Shown in pieces: positions 51,282 through 59,634 of a stretch of 64,000 nucleotides of DNA. Source of the DNA: CAYLZN01 sp964387935. Lineage in GTDB: Bacteria > Acidobacteriota > Vicinamibacteria > Vicinamibacterales > JAFNAJ01. The stretch's first letter is position 1, and each line of letters starts with the position of its first letter. The notes beneath the pieces are model-generated. The model worked only from the letters and a program-made list of their open reading frames with translations, was not told the origin of the DNA and made no database searches. A program made the translations under genes and the position numbers. The stretch lies in NCBI GenBank assembly GCA_964387935.1, contig CAYLZN010000002.1, positions 7,452-71,451 of the forward strand, in the 5' to 3' direction.

Positions 51282-53144
51282 ATGAAGACCAGGCGCCTGA
51301 CCATGGGGCAGGCCATCGTCGAGTTCCTGGTGCAGCAGTACGTCGTGCGCGACGGCGCCGAGCGACGCTTCTTCGCAGGCGTGCTGGGCATCTTCGGTCA
51401 CGGCAACGTCGCCGGCCTCGGCGAGGGCCTGCTCGCCACACGCGATCGCCTGCGCTACGTCCTGGTGCGCAACGAGCAGGCGATGGTGCACACGGCGGCC
51501 GCGTACGCGAAGCGCCTGAACCGGCTCGGGGCGTGGGTGTGCACGACCTCGATTGGCCCCGGCGCGACCAACATGACCACCGGTGCGGCGACCGCCACGG
51601 TCAACCGCCTCCCTGTCCTGTTGCTTCCCGGCGACATCTTCGCCAACCGGCGGCCCGGCACCGTGCTCCAGCAGCTCGAGTCGTGTTCGTCGCAGGACGT
51701 CTCGGTCAACGACTGCCTCCGACCCGTCTCCCGGTACTGGGATCGGATCAACCGGCCGGATCAGCTCGTCGTCGCTCTGGTCGAGGCGATGCGGGTGCTC
51801 ACCTCGCCTGCCGAGACCGGGGCGGTTACGCTGGCGCTGCCGCAGGACGTGCAGGCCGAGGCGTTCGACTACCCGGCCGAGCTGTTCGAGAAGCGCGTCT
51901 GGACGGTCGCGCGCGTGCGCCCGGACACCGGGCTGCTGGCGGAAGCCGCGGCGGTCATCGGGCGGGCGCGCCAGCCGCTCGTCATCGCAGGCGGGGGGGT
52001 CCTCTATAGCGGCGCCACGGCGACGCTCGCGCAGTTTGCGGGCGCCACGGGCATTGCCGTCTCGGAGACCCAGGCCGGCAAGGGATGCCTCCCGTGGGAT
52101 CACCCGCAGAACATCGGGGCCATCGGTGCGACCGGCGGACTGGCCGCCAACCGGATCGCGCGCGACGCCGACGTCATCCTCGCCATCGGCACGCGGCTCA
52201 GCGATTTCACGACCGCGTCCCGCACGGCCTTCCAGAATCCCGCGCTGCGGATCGTGTCCATCAACGTGACCGAACTCGACGCGTACAAGGCGGGCGCGTT
52301 GCCGCTCGTCGGCGATGCGCGCGCCACGCTCGAGGAGCTGCGCCAACATCTCGGGGGCTACCGGGCTCCCGCTGAATACTGCGACCAGGTCGCCGTCCTG
52401 CGGAGGGAATGGGACGCGGAGGTCGATCGCATCGTGGCGCCGCGCGGAGGACCGGTCCTCGCGCAGCAGGAGGTGCTCGGCCTCCTGAACCGCGTCCTCG
52501 ACCCCGGCGATGTCGTCGTGTGTGCCGCGGGCAGTCTGCCGGGAGACCTTCACCGCTACTGGCGGACGCGCCAGCCGAACGCGTATCACCTCGAGTACGG
52601 GTACTCGTGCATGGGCTACGAGATCGCCGGCGGGCTCGGCGTGAAGCTGGCAGACCCCGACAACGACGTGTACGTGCTGGTCGGTGACGGGTCGTACCTG
52701 ATGATGGCGCAGGAGATCGTCACGGCCGTGCAGGAGGGCATCCGGCTCACGATCGTCCTCTTCGACAACCGCGGATTCGGGAGCATCGGCGGACTGTCGG
52801 GGGCCGTGGGCTGCGGCGGCTTCGGCACCGAGTACCGGCGCCGTGGGCCGTCCGGCCTGCTCGACGGCGAGGCGATCGACGTCGATTTCGCCACCAACGC
52901 GGCGTCGCTCGGCGCGACGAGCGTCGTGGCCAGCACCGCGGAGGCGCTGCACCAGGCACTGGACGCGGCGCGTGCCGCAGGCGGCGTCAACGTCATCGTG
53001 GTGCCGGTGGATCGCGAGGCGCGGTCGCCGGGTTACGAGACGTGGTGGGACGTCGCCGTCGCCGAGGTGTCGAGCCGTCCAGAAGTGCAGCGCGCCAGAG
53101 CGGAGTACGACGTCGCGCGGAAGCGATTCCGCTATTTGATCTGA
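51282..53144 (+). CDS. iolD: 3D-(3,5/4)-trihydroxycyclohexane-1,2-dione hydrolase
   Basis: 620 residues of the thiamine-diphosphate superfamily. The N-terminal PYR domain has VRNEQAMVHTAAAYAK with the catalytic Glu; the C-terminal domain has GYSCMGYEIAGGLGVKLA and VGDGSYLMMAQEIVTAVQEG, the Mg-ThDP motif. The family-specific stretches (LGIFGHGNVAGLGEGL, SCSSQDVSVNDCL, RPVSRYWDRI) are those of IolD, which opens the six-carbon ring to 5-deoxy-glucuronate. It supplies the substrate of IolB, encoded just upstream. Confidence 0.95.
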   Translation: MKTRRLTMGQAIVEFLVQQYVVRDGAERRFFAGVLGIFGHGNVAGLGEGLLATRDRLRYVLVRNEQAMVHTAAAYAKRLNRLGAWVCTTSIGPGATNMTTGAATATVNRLPVLLLPGDIFANRRPGTVLQQLESCSSQDVSVNDCLRPVSRYWDRINRPDQLVVALVEAMRVLTSPAETGAVTLALPQDVQAEAFDYPAELFEKRVWTVARVRPDTGLLAEAAAVIGRARQPLVIAGGGVLYSGATATLAQFAGATGIAVSETQAGKGCLPWDHPQNIGAIGATGGLAANRIARDADVILAIGTRLSDFTTASRTAFQNPALRIVSINVTELDAYKAGALPLVGDARATLEELRQHLGGYRAPAEYCDQVAVLRREWDAEVDRIVAPRGGPVLAQQEVLGLLNRVLDPGDVVVCAAGSLPGDLHRYWRTRQPNAYHLEYGYSCMGYEIAGGLGVKLADPDNDVYVLVGDGSYLMMAQEIVTAVQEGIRLTIVLFDNRGFGSIGGLSGAVGCGGFGTEYRRRGPSGLLDGEAIDVDFATNAASLGATSVVASTAEALHQALDAARAAGGVNVIVVPVDREARSPGYETWWDVAVAEVSSRPEVQRARAEYDVARKRFRYLI

Positions 53145-53157
53145 ACGCGGGCCTGGT

Positions 53158-54036
53158 TCAGGGGACGGCCTCGACCAGGCGCCCGAGCCAGGCCTCGACC
53201 ATCGCGGTGAAGCGCTCGGGCACTTCGAGCTGGGGCACGTGTCCGACGCCCTCGAGAACCTCCAGATCCCAGCCGTGCCGGGTGGCGGCGGCGCGAGCCA
53301 TGCCGAGCGGCGCCAGGCGGTCTCGATCGCCGTGGATGACGAGGGTCGGCGCGGCGACGTGGCCGGCGATCCGGCGCAGGTGTCCTGGCCTCGCCAGCAG
53401 GTACATGACCGACCGGGCCGCGGCCACGAAGGCGTCGTGCGACCAGGGCATCGCGCGGCGATCGCGCTCGAGTGCGACGTGCGCGTCCACCAGGCCGGGA
53501 TCGAGGCGCTCGGGGCGCGCGCAGCACAGGCGCAGGATGTCGCGCACCAGCCGGTCGGGCCCCATCCGGGCCACCCGGGCCCGCGTGAGTCGATACCCGA
53601 GCCACGGCACGAGGTACAGCGTGAACAGGGCGGCCACGCGTGGATCCGGCCGGACGCCCAGGGTGGGAGCGTGCACGGCGTCCACGAGCACGAGCGCGCG
53701 CACGCGCTGCGGTCCCGCGGCGGCCACCATCAGGGCGAGGAGTCCACCCATCGAGTTGCCGACGAGCGTGACCTTGGCGCCGAGCACGGCGTCGATGAAG
53801 CGCGAGATCAGGGCGGCATTGGCGGCAAGCGTCGCCCGCCGCGGACCGAGCGGCGTGCGGCCGAACCCCGCAAGATCCAGCGCGACGACGCGGTGGCGTT
53901 GGGCGAGGCCAGGACCGACGGCGGCCCAGTTCAGATGCGAGCCGCCCAGCCCGTGGACCAGCAGCATCGGAGAGCCGTTGCCGCCGTAGTCCACGTAGTG
54001 CACGGGCCCCGCGAGGTCGACCGTGCGAGATTCCAT
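53158..54036 (-). CDS. Alpha/beta hydrolase
   Basis: 292 residues: LLVHGLGGSHLNWAAVGPGL oxyanion region, GNSMGGLLALMVA nucleophile elbow (Ser in NSMGG), LVIHGDRDRLAPL Asp strand, and GVGHVPQLEVPE with the catalytic His. A typical esterase/epoxide-hydrolase-like enzyme, cytoplasmic, substrate unknown. It lies tail-to-tail with iolD and starts at ATG 54036, with the relic at 54045 reading away from it. Confidence 0.88.
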   Translation of the reverse strand: MESRTVDLAGPVHYVDYGGNGSPMLLVHGLGGSHLNWAAVGPGLAQRHRVVALDLAGFGRTPLGPRRATLAANAALISRFIDAVLGAKVTLVGNSMGGLLALMVAAAGPQRVRALVLVDAVHAPTLGVRPDPRVAALFTLYLVPWLGYRLTRARVARMGPDRLVRDILRLCCARPERLDPGLVDAHVALERDRRAMPWSHDAFVAAARSVMYLLARPGHLRRIAGHVAAPTLVIHGDRDRLAPLGMARAAATRHGWDLEVLEGVGHVPQLEVPERFTAMVEAWLGRLVEAVP

Positions 54037-54044
54037 GGGCTCCC

Positions 54045-54301
54045 CGATGTCGTCCTGACCTACTTCAAGGTCCTGCCCGGCCAGGGCGAAGCGTACCAGG
54101 CCTTCGTGACGACCACCAGCAAGAAGTTCTACCAGGAACTGTTCGCCACGACCCCGAACCTGGTGCACTGGAGCACCGCGCGGGTCATGTCCCTACGTCA
54201 GCAACGGTCTCGAGTACAGCACGTCGGAGCGGCGGACGATCAGCCAGGTGGTCGCGCTGGTCGAGCGTGCCGCCTCGACGAGGACCTCGCAGGATCAGTA
54301 A
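54045..54301 (+). pseudogene. Fragmented small protein of the alpha-beta-barrel monooxygenase/NIPSNAP look
   Basis: The DNA reads VVLTYFKVLPGQGEAYQAFVTTTSKKFYQELFATTPNLVHWSTARVM in pieces along one frame, a strand-helix pattern like small dimeric alpha-beta barrel proteins. Near 54190 homology shifts to another frame, YVSNGLEYSTSERRTISQVVALVERAA, which closes at TAA 54299-54301. There is no good start codon. I read it as the two ends of a gene with the middle deleted; family identity is uncertain. Confidence 0.4.
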
Positions 54302-54355
54302 GTCGGGGAGGGCGGGGTCGCGCGCGGCGACGCGCTCGACCCCGCGCCCCTCGTC

Positions 54356-55426
54356 TCACCCGATCACGTCTCGGTACAACCGGTACACGTTCCCGCCCAT
54401 CACGCGCTCGACATCCCGGGCGGTCAACCCCCGCGAGACCAGGCCGTCCCACACCACCTCCATCCGCCGCGGGCCGTTCAGCGCATCGATGAAGTAGGGC
54501 AGGTCGGTGTCCTGGACCTGGCTGCCTTCCTCCTTCTTCAGTTCGGCGACGTACTCCGGCGTCAACGCGATCACCCGGTGGTCGCGGTCGCTGCCGATGC
54601 CCACGTGCTCGATGCCCGCCACCTTGATGGCGTGCAGGAGGTGGTCGAAGTAGGCGTGCAGGTTGTCGGCCTTCTTCGTCGTGAGGAAGGGCCGCATCTG
54701 GCACAGGCCGACCACGCCGCCTTTGTCTGCGAGCGTCCGCAGGATGTCGTCCGGCGTGTTGCGCTTGTGGGGGTGCACGGCCATGCAGGCAGTGTGGGAG
54801 ATGATGACCGGGGCCTTCGACGTCACCAGTGCCTCGCGCATCGTCTGCGCGTTCGCATGGGAGAGGTCGATCAGCATGCGTCGATCGTTCATGGCGGCGA
54901 TGAGATCGCGCCCGAACGAGGTCAGTCCGCCCTGCTCCCAGCAGCCGACGCCCACCAGGTTCGCGGTGTTGTAGGTGAGCTGGCAGGAGCGCAGGCCGAG
55001 GCGGTGGAACAGGTCGAGCCGCTTGAGGTCGCGGCCGAACTGCACGGTGTTCTGGTAGAGGTAGAAGACCGCCAGCCTGCCGTTGCGCTTCGCGCGATCG
55101 ATGTCGGCCACCGATGTTGCCTTGACGTAGAACTCCTGGTGCGCCGAGAGGAACGCGTCGTGCTGCAGCAGCGAGTCGAGGGCCAGCTCGAGCGCTTCGG
55201 CGCCCTCCGGCTTGGGGTCGCAGAGCGTGACCGTGATGGCGTCGAGGCCGCTTGCGAGCATGTCGCGCACGAGCGCCGGCTCGTAGTTCTCGCGCAGCTC
55301 GCCCATGGCATCGATGATCAGGGCGTCACGGGGCGGCGTGTGGACGGACTGCGCCACGGCCGGGGCCGCGAAGGCGGCCGCTGCGAGGGCGCGGACGAAT
55401 TCCCGGCGAGGCAGGGTCGAGGTCAC
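54356..55426 (-). CDS. Membrane-dipeptidase-like protein (M19 family), metal site altered
   Basis: 356 residues from GTG 55426, which has AGGAGG upstream. A Tat-like signal (RREFVRALAAAAFAAPAVA) exports it. The M19 fold is clear from LIDLSHANAQTM and APVIISHTACMAVHPHKRNTPDDILRTLADKGGVVGL, which carry the two conserved His. The usual N-terminal metal motif HxD is absent (ALIIDAMGE) and the bridging Glu position reads YLYQNT. It may therefore be a divergent subfamily with another activity. Position is next to the AbiE-like system, reading away from it. Confidence 0.78.
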   Translation of the reverse strand: MTSTLPRREFVRALAAAAFAAPAVAQSVHTPPRDALIIDAMGELRENYEPALVRDMLASGLDAITVTLCDPKPEGAEALELALDSLLQHDAFLSAHQEFYVKATSVADIDRAKRNGRLAVFYLYQNTVQFGRDLKRLDLFHRLGLRSCQLTYNTANLVGVGCWEQGGLTSFGRDLIAAMNDRRMLIDLSHANAQTMREALVTSKAPVIISHTACMAVHPHKRNTPDDILRTLADKGGVVGLCQMRPFLTTKKADNLHAYFDHLLHAIKVAGIEHVGIGSDRDHRVIALTPEYVAELKKEEGSQVQDTDLPYFIDALNGPRRMEVVWDGLVSRGLTARDVERVMGGNVYRLYRDVIG

Positions 55427-55516
55427 AGGCAGGTCCTCCTGAGGGAAAAGCGACGCTAGCCTACCACCGCGCGGTCTGTGGCCGCCGACCGCGCACGTCG
55501 CTCGGTCAACCGCATC

Positions 55517-55556
55517 GTCTAGAAGTGTTTGAGAATAAAACTTAGACTGTCTAGAA
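55517..55556. promoter_or_regulatory. Operator/promoter of the AbiE-like pair
   Basis: The octamer GTCTAGAA occurs at 55517-55524 and again at 55549-55556, 32 bp apart (three helical turns). Between them AAGTGTTT and AAAACTT form an imperfect inverted repeat. This AT-rich island directly precedes the start at 55569. Confidence 0.5.
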
Positions 55557-55568
55557 TTAACGTCAACA

Positions 55569-56066
55569 ATGTTCGATCTTGTGAATGCCCAGCGCCGAGC
55601 GGCGACGCACCTGAGCCGCCCCGTCGGCCGGGGGCGGCGTTCTGACGCCGGCCGCTCCAGGCTCCCGGCGCCAGTCCTGGCTGAGCTCCGTGCCTTCGCT
55701 ATGGGAATGGACCGCCCGTCCATGGCAGTCGTCCAACGCAGCATCGCGAGCCTGTGCGCCAGGGAGGGGATCCGGCCGCCGAGCCGCGCGAGCCTGTACG
55801 CGGCATTCGATTCGATGGACGGTCACAGCTACGAGATCTCGACGCTCCCTTCGACGGTCGTCGAATGCCTTTACAACCTCCCGCGCCAGGGGCCCGTGCC
55901 TGGGCCGCAACTGGCGTTCTACTGTCTGAATTACGGCGGCCTGGCGGCGATGAGCTTCGCGGCCGGCTTGGCGTGGCTGGATCTCCACCAGGCGCGACGG
56001 CTGCGCGGCTGGCGGCCGCGCAGCCGCGGGCTTCTCACGGCGGTGCTGCGCGCGCGCGGACGATGA
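55569..56066 (+). CDS. Antitoxin/regulator partner of AbiEii-like toxin
   Basis: 165 residues preceding, with ATGA overlap, a nucleotidyltransferase toxin gene. It has an N-terminal helical DNA-binding-like stretch (VLAELRAFAMGMDRPSMAVVQRSIASLC, PSRASLYAAFDSM) and a C-terminal part VVECLYNLPRQGPVPGPQLAFYCLNYGGLAAMSFAAGLAWLDLHQARRLRGW. By position it is the AbiEi-like antitoxin of a type IV pair, although it is shorter than characterised AbiEi and I cannot claim homology. The octamer repeats at 55517 and 55549 are the likely sites for autorepression. Confidence 0.6.
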   Translation: MFDLVNAQRRAATHLSRPVGRGRRSDAGRSRLPAPVLAELRAFAMGMDRPSMAVVQRSIASLCAREGIRPPSRASLYAAFDSMDGHSYEISTLPSTVVECLYNLPRQGPVPGPQLAFYCLNYGGLAAMSFAAGLAWLDLHQARRLRGWRPRSRGLLTAVLRARGR

Positions 56067-56722
56067 TGGCTGCACCGTACCGCCCACAACAGGTCATGCC
56101 GCAGAACCTCGCGTCAGCGGTCGAGCCCATTCCCTACTGGTTCGTGATCGGCGGGCAGGCCGTGCGCTGTTTCGCGCCGTACCGACCGAGCCGCGACGTG
56201 GACTTCGGCATCGACTCTCCAGCCAACCTGCACGACCTGCTCGACCAGCTCGCCAGGGCCGGTGAGGTCGAGATCCTGGAGCGCGGCGGCGACACGGTGC
56301 ACCTGCGCTGGAACGGCATCAAGGTCTCGGCCTTCGTGGTCCCGTTCCTCGTGCCCTTTGTCGAGGACCGCCACCTGGACGTCACCGGCCTGCTCGCCAC
56401 GAAGCTACACGCGATTCTTGATCGAGGCCTGCGCCGGGACTTCTTCGACCTCTACGTCCTGCTCCAGCAGCACGCCCTGGGTATCGCGGCCGTGCTGACC
56501 GCGATTCGCACGGTGTACGGGGGCCAGATCAACGATGCGCTGATGTTGCGGGCCCTCACGTACTTCGACGATGCGGAGCGGGAGGCACGGCTGCCGGGAG
56601 AGGGACCGTCAGACTGGCCGGCGGTCAAGGACTACTTTCTCGTGCAGGTGGGCAGCCTGCTCATGCCGCCGACGCGCCGCCTCGAGATCCAGGCGCAGTC
56701 GGTCGATGTCGAGACGAGGTGA
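56063..56722 (+). CDS. AbiEii-family nucleotidyltransferase toxin
   Basis: 219 residues from ATG 56063. FVIGGQAVRCFAPYRPSRDVDFGID is the DUF1814/AbiEii signature (GG then DxDF) of MNT-fold toxins, followed by IKVSAFVVPF, VTGLLATKLHAILDRGLRRDFFDLYVLL with the KLxA...RxDFxD block, and a helical tail. Members transfer nucleotides to tRNA acceptor stems or other RNA and give phage resistance by abortive infection. Antitoxin overlaps upstream. Confidence 0.85.
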   Translation: MMAAPYRPQQVMPQNLASAVEPIPYWFVIGGQAVRCFAPYRPSRDVDFGIDSPANLHDLLDQLARAGEVEILERGGDTVHLRWNGIKVSAFVVPFLVPFVEDRHLDVTGLLATKLHAILDRGLRRDFFDLYVLLQQHALGIAAVLTAIRTVYGGQINDALMLRALTYFDDAEREARLPGEGPSDWPAVKDYFLVQVGSLLMPPTRRLEIQAQSVDVETR

Positions 56723-56753
56723 TGGCCGCCACCGCGGGGCGCCGGGTTCGGCG

Positions 56754-56759
56754 TATACT
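56754..56759 (+). promoter_or_regulatory. -10-like TATACT upstream of NTF2-like gene
   Basis: TATACT lies 45 bases before ATG 56805, with an extended TG-like context absent. A ribosome site GGAAGGGGAGG follows at 56791-56801. A usual leader length, unlike most others here. Confidence 0.35.
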
Positions 56760-56804
56760 GCCCGCCGTTCCACACACAGGTCCGGCAACTGGAAGGGGAG
56801 GCGA

Positions 56805-57224
56805 ATGATGGCGTCAATGACAGAAGTCGCTCGAGGTTTCTTCGACGCGTGCGAGACGGGCAAGGGGTGGGACCACTGCCAACAGTACTGCACCCAGGGC
56901 GCCACGTTTTCGGCGCAGGCCGAGCCTCTGGCGGACGTTCACACCCTGCAGGGATACACAGACTGGATGAAGGGCCTTTTCACGCCGATTCCCGACGGCC
57001 GGTACGAACTGAAGTCGTTCGCCGTGGACGAGGAGCGGAAGCACGTAACCGCATTCGCGGTCTTCCACGGGACCCACACGGGTGAGGGCGGCCCCTGCCC
57101 GCCCACCGGCAAGCGCGTGGCCGCGGACTACGTGTACGTGATGGAGTTCGAAGGCGGCCGCATTCGACACATGACGAAGATCTGGAACGCGGGGTTGTCG
57201 CTGCGGGCGCTCGGCTGGGCCTGA
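56805..57224 (+). CDS. NTF2-like/SnoaL-like protein
   Basis: 139 residues with a strong ribosome site. It has the cone-shaped alpha+beta NTF2 pattern: an N-terminal helix (VARGFFDACETGKGWDHCQQYC), helix 3 LQGYTDWMKGLF, and C-terminal strands (HVTAFAVFHGTHTGEG, DYVYVMEFEGGRIRHMTKIWN). Such proteins act as small cyclases, isomerases or ligand binders. The M20 peptidase starts 2 bases after its stop. Confidence 0.8.
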   Translation: MMASMTEVARGFFDACETGKGWDHCQQYCTQGATFSAQAEPLADVHTLQGYTDWMKGLFTPIPDGRYELKSFAVDEERKHVTAFAVFHGTHTGEGGPCPPTGKRVAADYVYVMEFEGGRIRHMTKIWNAGLSLRALGWA

Positions 57225-57226
57225 TC

Positions 57227-58642
57227 GTGCACACGTCCTGCGCTCGACTTCTTCTGGTAGCCACGGTCCTGTGGGCCGGCGCCGGCCGCGCCCACGCCCA
57301 GCAGCCCGACTGGGCGGCCGTCGAAGACGAGACGATCCGCCATTTTCAGGCGATCCTGCGGCTGGACACCAGCAATCCGCCCGGGAACGAGCACCTGGTC
57401 GTCGAGTACCTGAAGGGCGTGCTCGAGCGTGAAGGCATCGAGGTCCGCACGTTCGCGCTCGATCCCCAGCGGCCCAACCTGGTCGCGCGCCTTCGCGGCA
57501 GTGGCCGGAAGCGACCGCTGCTGCTCATGGCGCACACCGACGTCGTCACCGTCGATCCGTCCAAGTGGACCCATCCCCCGTTCTCGGCCACGCGCGACGG
57601 AGGCTACGTGTACGGGCGCGGCGCCCTGGATGACAAGGACAACGTGGCGACCGGCCTGATGACCGTGCTGCTCCTGAAGCGGTTGAACGTCCCGCTCGAT
57701 CGCGACGTGATCTTCCTCGCGGAGGCGAGCGAGGAGGGCGGCGGACCCCACGGCATCAACTTCATGGTGGAGCGGCACTGGCCGGAAATCGACGCGGAGT
57801 ACTGCCTCGCCGAGGGGGGGGGCGTCGTGCGTACCGGCAACGCCATCCGGTTCGCGACGGTGGCCACGACGGAGAAGATCTCCAACACGACACGGCTGGT
57901 CGCGCGTGGGGTAGCCGGACATGGATCCGTGCCGCTTCGCAGCAACGCCATCGCCCACCTGGCGCAGGCCATCACGAAAGTGGCGGCCTGGCAGACACCA
58001 ATGCGGCTGAACGCGACCACTCGGGCCTACTTCGAGCGGATGGCCCAGCTCAGTGCGCCGGAGGAAGCCGCGCGGTACCAGGCGCTCCTTCGCGGGACGG
58101 AGACCGAGGCCGTGCAGGAGTATCTCGCCGTCCACGCGCCGCACCTTCACTCGATGCTGCGGACCTCGATCTCGCCGAACATCGTCAGGGGCGGGTACCT
58201 GCGCAACGTGATCCCGTCCGAGGCCGAGGCCACGCTCGACATCCGCGCCCTGCCAGACGAGGACGTTCCGGCCTTCCTCGAGCAACTCCGCGCGGTCATC
58301 GACGACCCGGCGGTCGAGGTCGTCAGGGGACCGACGGGCGCGACGCGACCCGGCGCCCCGCCATCACGACTGGACACCGAGGCCTTCACGATCCTCGAAG
58401 GGGCGCACCGGCGCGTCTACGACATCCCCACGGTACCGACGTTACTGACCGGCGGAACGGACATGGCGCAATTGCGCGCCCGCGGTGTGCAGTGCTACGG
58501 CATCGGGCCGATGGCCGACACCGAGGATGGGCCACGCGGGTTCGGCGCCCACAGCGACCAGGAACGCATTCGCGAGGACGCGCTGCACAAGTTCGTGCGC
58601 CTGCAGTGGGACGTCCTGGTCAGCCTGGCCGGGGCGCGCTAG
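57227..58642 (+). CDS. Secreted M20 family metallopeptidase
   Basis: 471 residues from GTG 57227. Signal peptide to about residue 24 (LLLVATVLWAGAGRAHA). Metal ligands: His103 and the base-adjacent Asp105 in MAHTDVV, bridging Asp136 in GRGALDDKDN, Glu169/Glu170 in EASEEGGGPHG, and a late His in GFGAHSDQE. The dimerisation lid domain is present (VARGVAGHGSVPL). Members hydrolyse dipeptides or acylated amino acids; this one would act outside the cytoplasm. It follows the NTF2-like gene within one operon. Confidence 0.92.
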   Translation: MHTSCARLLLVATVLWAGAGRAHAQQPDWAAVEDETIRHFQAILRLDTSNPPGNEHLVVEYLKGVLEREGIEVRTFALDPQRPNLVARLRGSGRKRPLLLMAHTDVVTVDPSKWTHPPFSATRDGGYVYGRGALDDKDNVATGLMTVLLLKRLNVPLDRDVIFLAEASEEGGGPHGINFMVERHWPEIDAEYCLAEGGGVVRTGNAIRFATVATTEKISNTTRLVARGVAGHGSVPLRSNAIAHLAQAITKVAAWQTPMRLNATTRAYFERMAQLSAPEEAARYQALLRGTETEAVQEYLAVHAPHLHSMLRTSISPNIVRGGYLRNVIPSEAEATLDIRALPDEDVPAFLEQLRAVIDDPAVEVVRGPTGATRPGAPPSRLDTEAFTILEGAHRRVYDIPTVPTLLTGGTDMAQLRARGVQCYGIGPMADTEDGPRGFGAHSDQERIREDALHKFVRLQWDVLVSLAGAR

Positions 58643-58674
58643 CGGTGCGACGATCGGCGGCCCGGCTTGACCGC

Positions 58675-58702
58675 TGATGCGTGATGCGTGATGCTTGATG
58701 CG
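58675..58702 (+). repeat. Four tandem 7-bp units ending at the vapB start
   Basis: Units TGATGCG, TGATGCG, TGATGCT and TGATGCG occupy 58675-58702; the start codon GTG begins on the last base of the fourth unit. There is no ribosome site between the repeat and the start. Slippage by one unit would shift upstream start codons relative to the gene. Confidence 0.7.
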
Positions 58703-58923
58703 TGAGGACGACGCTCGACATCGACTTGGACGTGCTGCTGGCCGCCAAGGAGATCGCGTCGGCGCGGGGGACGTCTGCGGGGCAGGTCGTCTCCGACCTG
58801 CTGCGCAAGGCCCTGACCGCGCCGCCGGCGGCCCGCGTCCGGAACGGCGTCCCGCTGCTGGTCCGACAGGCCGGTTCGCCTCCCCTGACCATGGCGGCGG
58901 TCAACCGGTTGCGCGACGAGTAG
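58702..58923 (+). CDS. VapB-like RHH antitoxin
   Basis: 73 residues from GTG 58702: RTTLDIDLDVLLAAKEIASARGTSAGQVVSDLLRKAL is a ribbon-helix-helix of the VapB/CopG type, followed by a toxin-binding tail (VPLLVRQAGSPPLTMAAVNRLRDE). It stands 10 bases before the PIN gene it should neutralise. The start overlaps a run of 7-bp repeats. Confidence 0.85.
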   Translation: MRTTLDIDLDVLLAAKEIASARGTSAGQVVSDLLRKALTAPPAARVRNGVPLLVRQAGSPPLTMAAVNRLRDE

Positions 58924-58933
58924 GGGCCGCGCC

Positions 58934-59383
58934 GTGCCGAAGGTCGCCCTGCTCGACGTGAACGTGCTGGTGGCCCTGTTCTTTCCGGACCACGTGCACC
59001 ACGAGCTGGCCCACGACTGGTTCGCAGAGCACCGCCGTCACGGATGGGCGACCTGCCCCATCACGGAAAACGGGTTCATCCGCATCGCGTGTCAGCAACC
59101 GTCGGCCGATGGCCTGCTCCGCGTGGCGGATGTCCTCGCCCATCTCCGGCGGTTCTGCGCGAGCGCCGGTCACCGCTCCTGGCAAGACACCGTCTCGCTC
59201 CAGGACACAGCCCTGTTTGCGGCTCAGTACATGCGTGGGCATGGTCAGATCACGGACGTGTACCTGCTCGGACTGGCAACGAAGAAGAACGGCTGCCTGG
59301 CGACGTTCGATCGCGACATCCCGCTCCAGGCCGTGCGCGGGGCGACCGGTGACACGCTGCAGATCATCTCCGCCTCGCCCTGA
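58934..59383 (+). CDS. VapC-type PIN-domain toxin
   Basis: 149 residues from GTG 58934. VALLDVNVLVALFFPDHVHHELAHDWF gives Asp8; CPITENGFIR gives Glu45; GHGQITDVYLLGLA gives Asp108; LATFDRDIP gives Asp126. This is the PIN subfamily with a WATCPITENGFIRI block that pairs with RHH antitoxins and cleaves RNA. All acidic residues are present, so it should be active. Confidence 0.9.
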   Translation: MPKVALLDVNVLVALFFPDHVHHELAHDWFAEHRRHGWATCPITENGFIRIACQQPSADGLLRVADVLAHLRRFCASAGHRSWQDTVSLQDTALFAAQYMRGHGQITDVYLLGLATKKNGCLATFDRDIPLQAVRGATGDTLQIISASP

Positions 59384-59465
59384 TCTGATCGCGCCCGGGC
59401 ATTCGTCACACCCCGGCACCTGGCACCCCAGCACCGGCAGGCGCAGGATTCTGACGGCTTGAGGG

Positions 59466-59471
59466 TAGAAT
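59466..59471 (+). promoter_or_regulatory. -10-like TAGAAT before the NTF2/DsrE remnant
   Basis: TAGAAT, then a GAGGAGG ribosome site at 59493-59499, precede a place with no start codon in frame (a TGA stands at 59503). The expression signals of the following gene seem intact while its start is lost. Confidence 0.35.
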
Positions 59472-59634
59472 CCCTCCTGCTTCCCGACTGAGCGAGGAGG
59501 ACTGACGGCATCGGATTCAGCCGTCGCCGATCAGCGGCGCCTCGATCGACGCGGCAGCCTGTTTCAGGCGGTGGTTCGGTGACAAGACGGACGTCGAACT
59601 CGTCGATCGCCGCGTCGAGCGCGTCGTCGATCGG

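Noticed and set aside
58675..58702. Tandem repeat considered as a CRISPR
   Set aside because: Units are 7 bp, contiguous, with no spacers and no cas genes.
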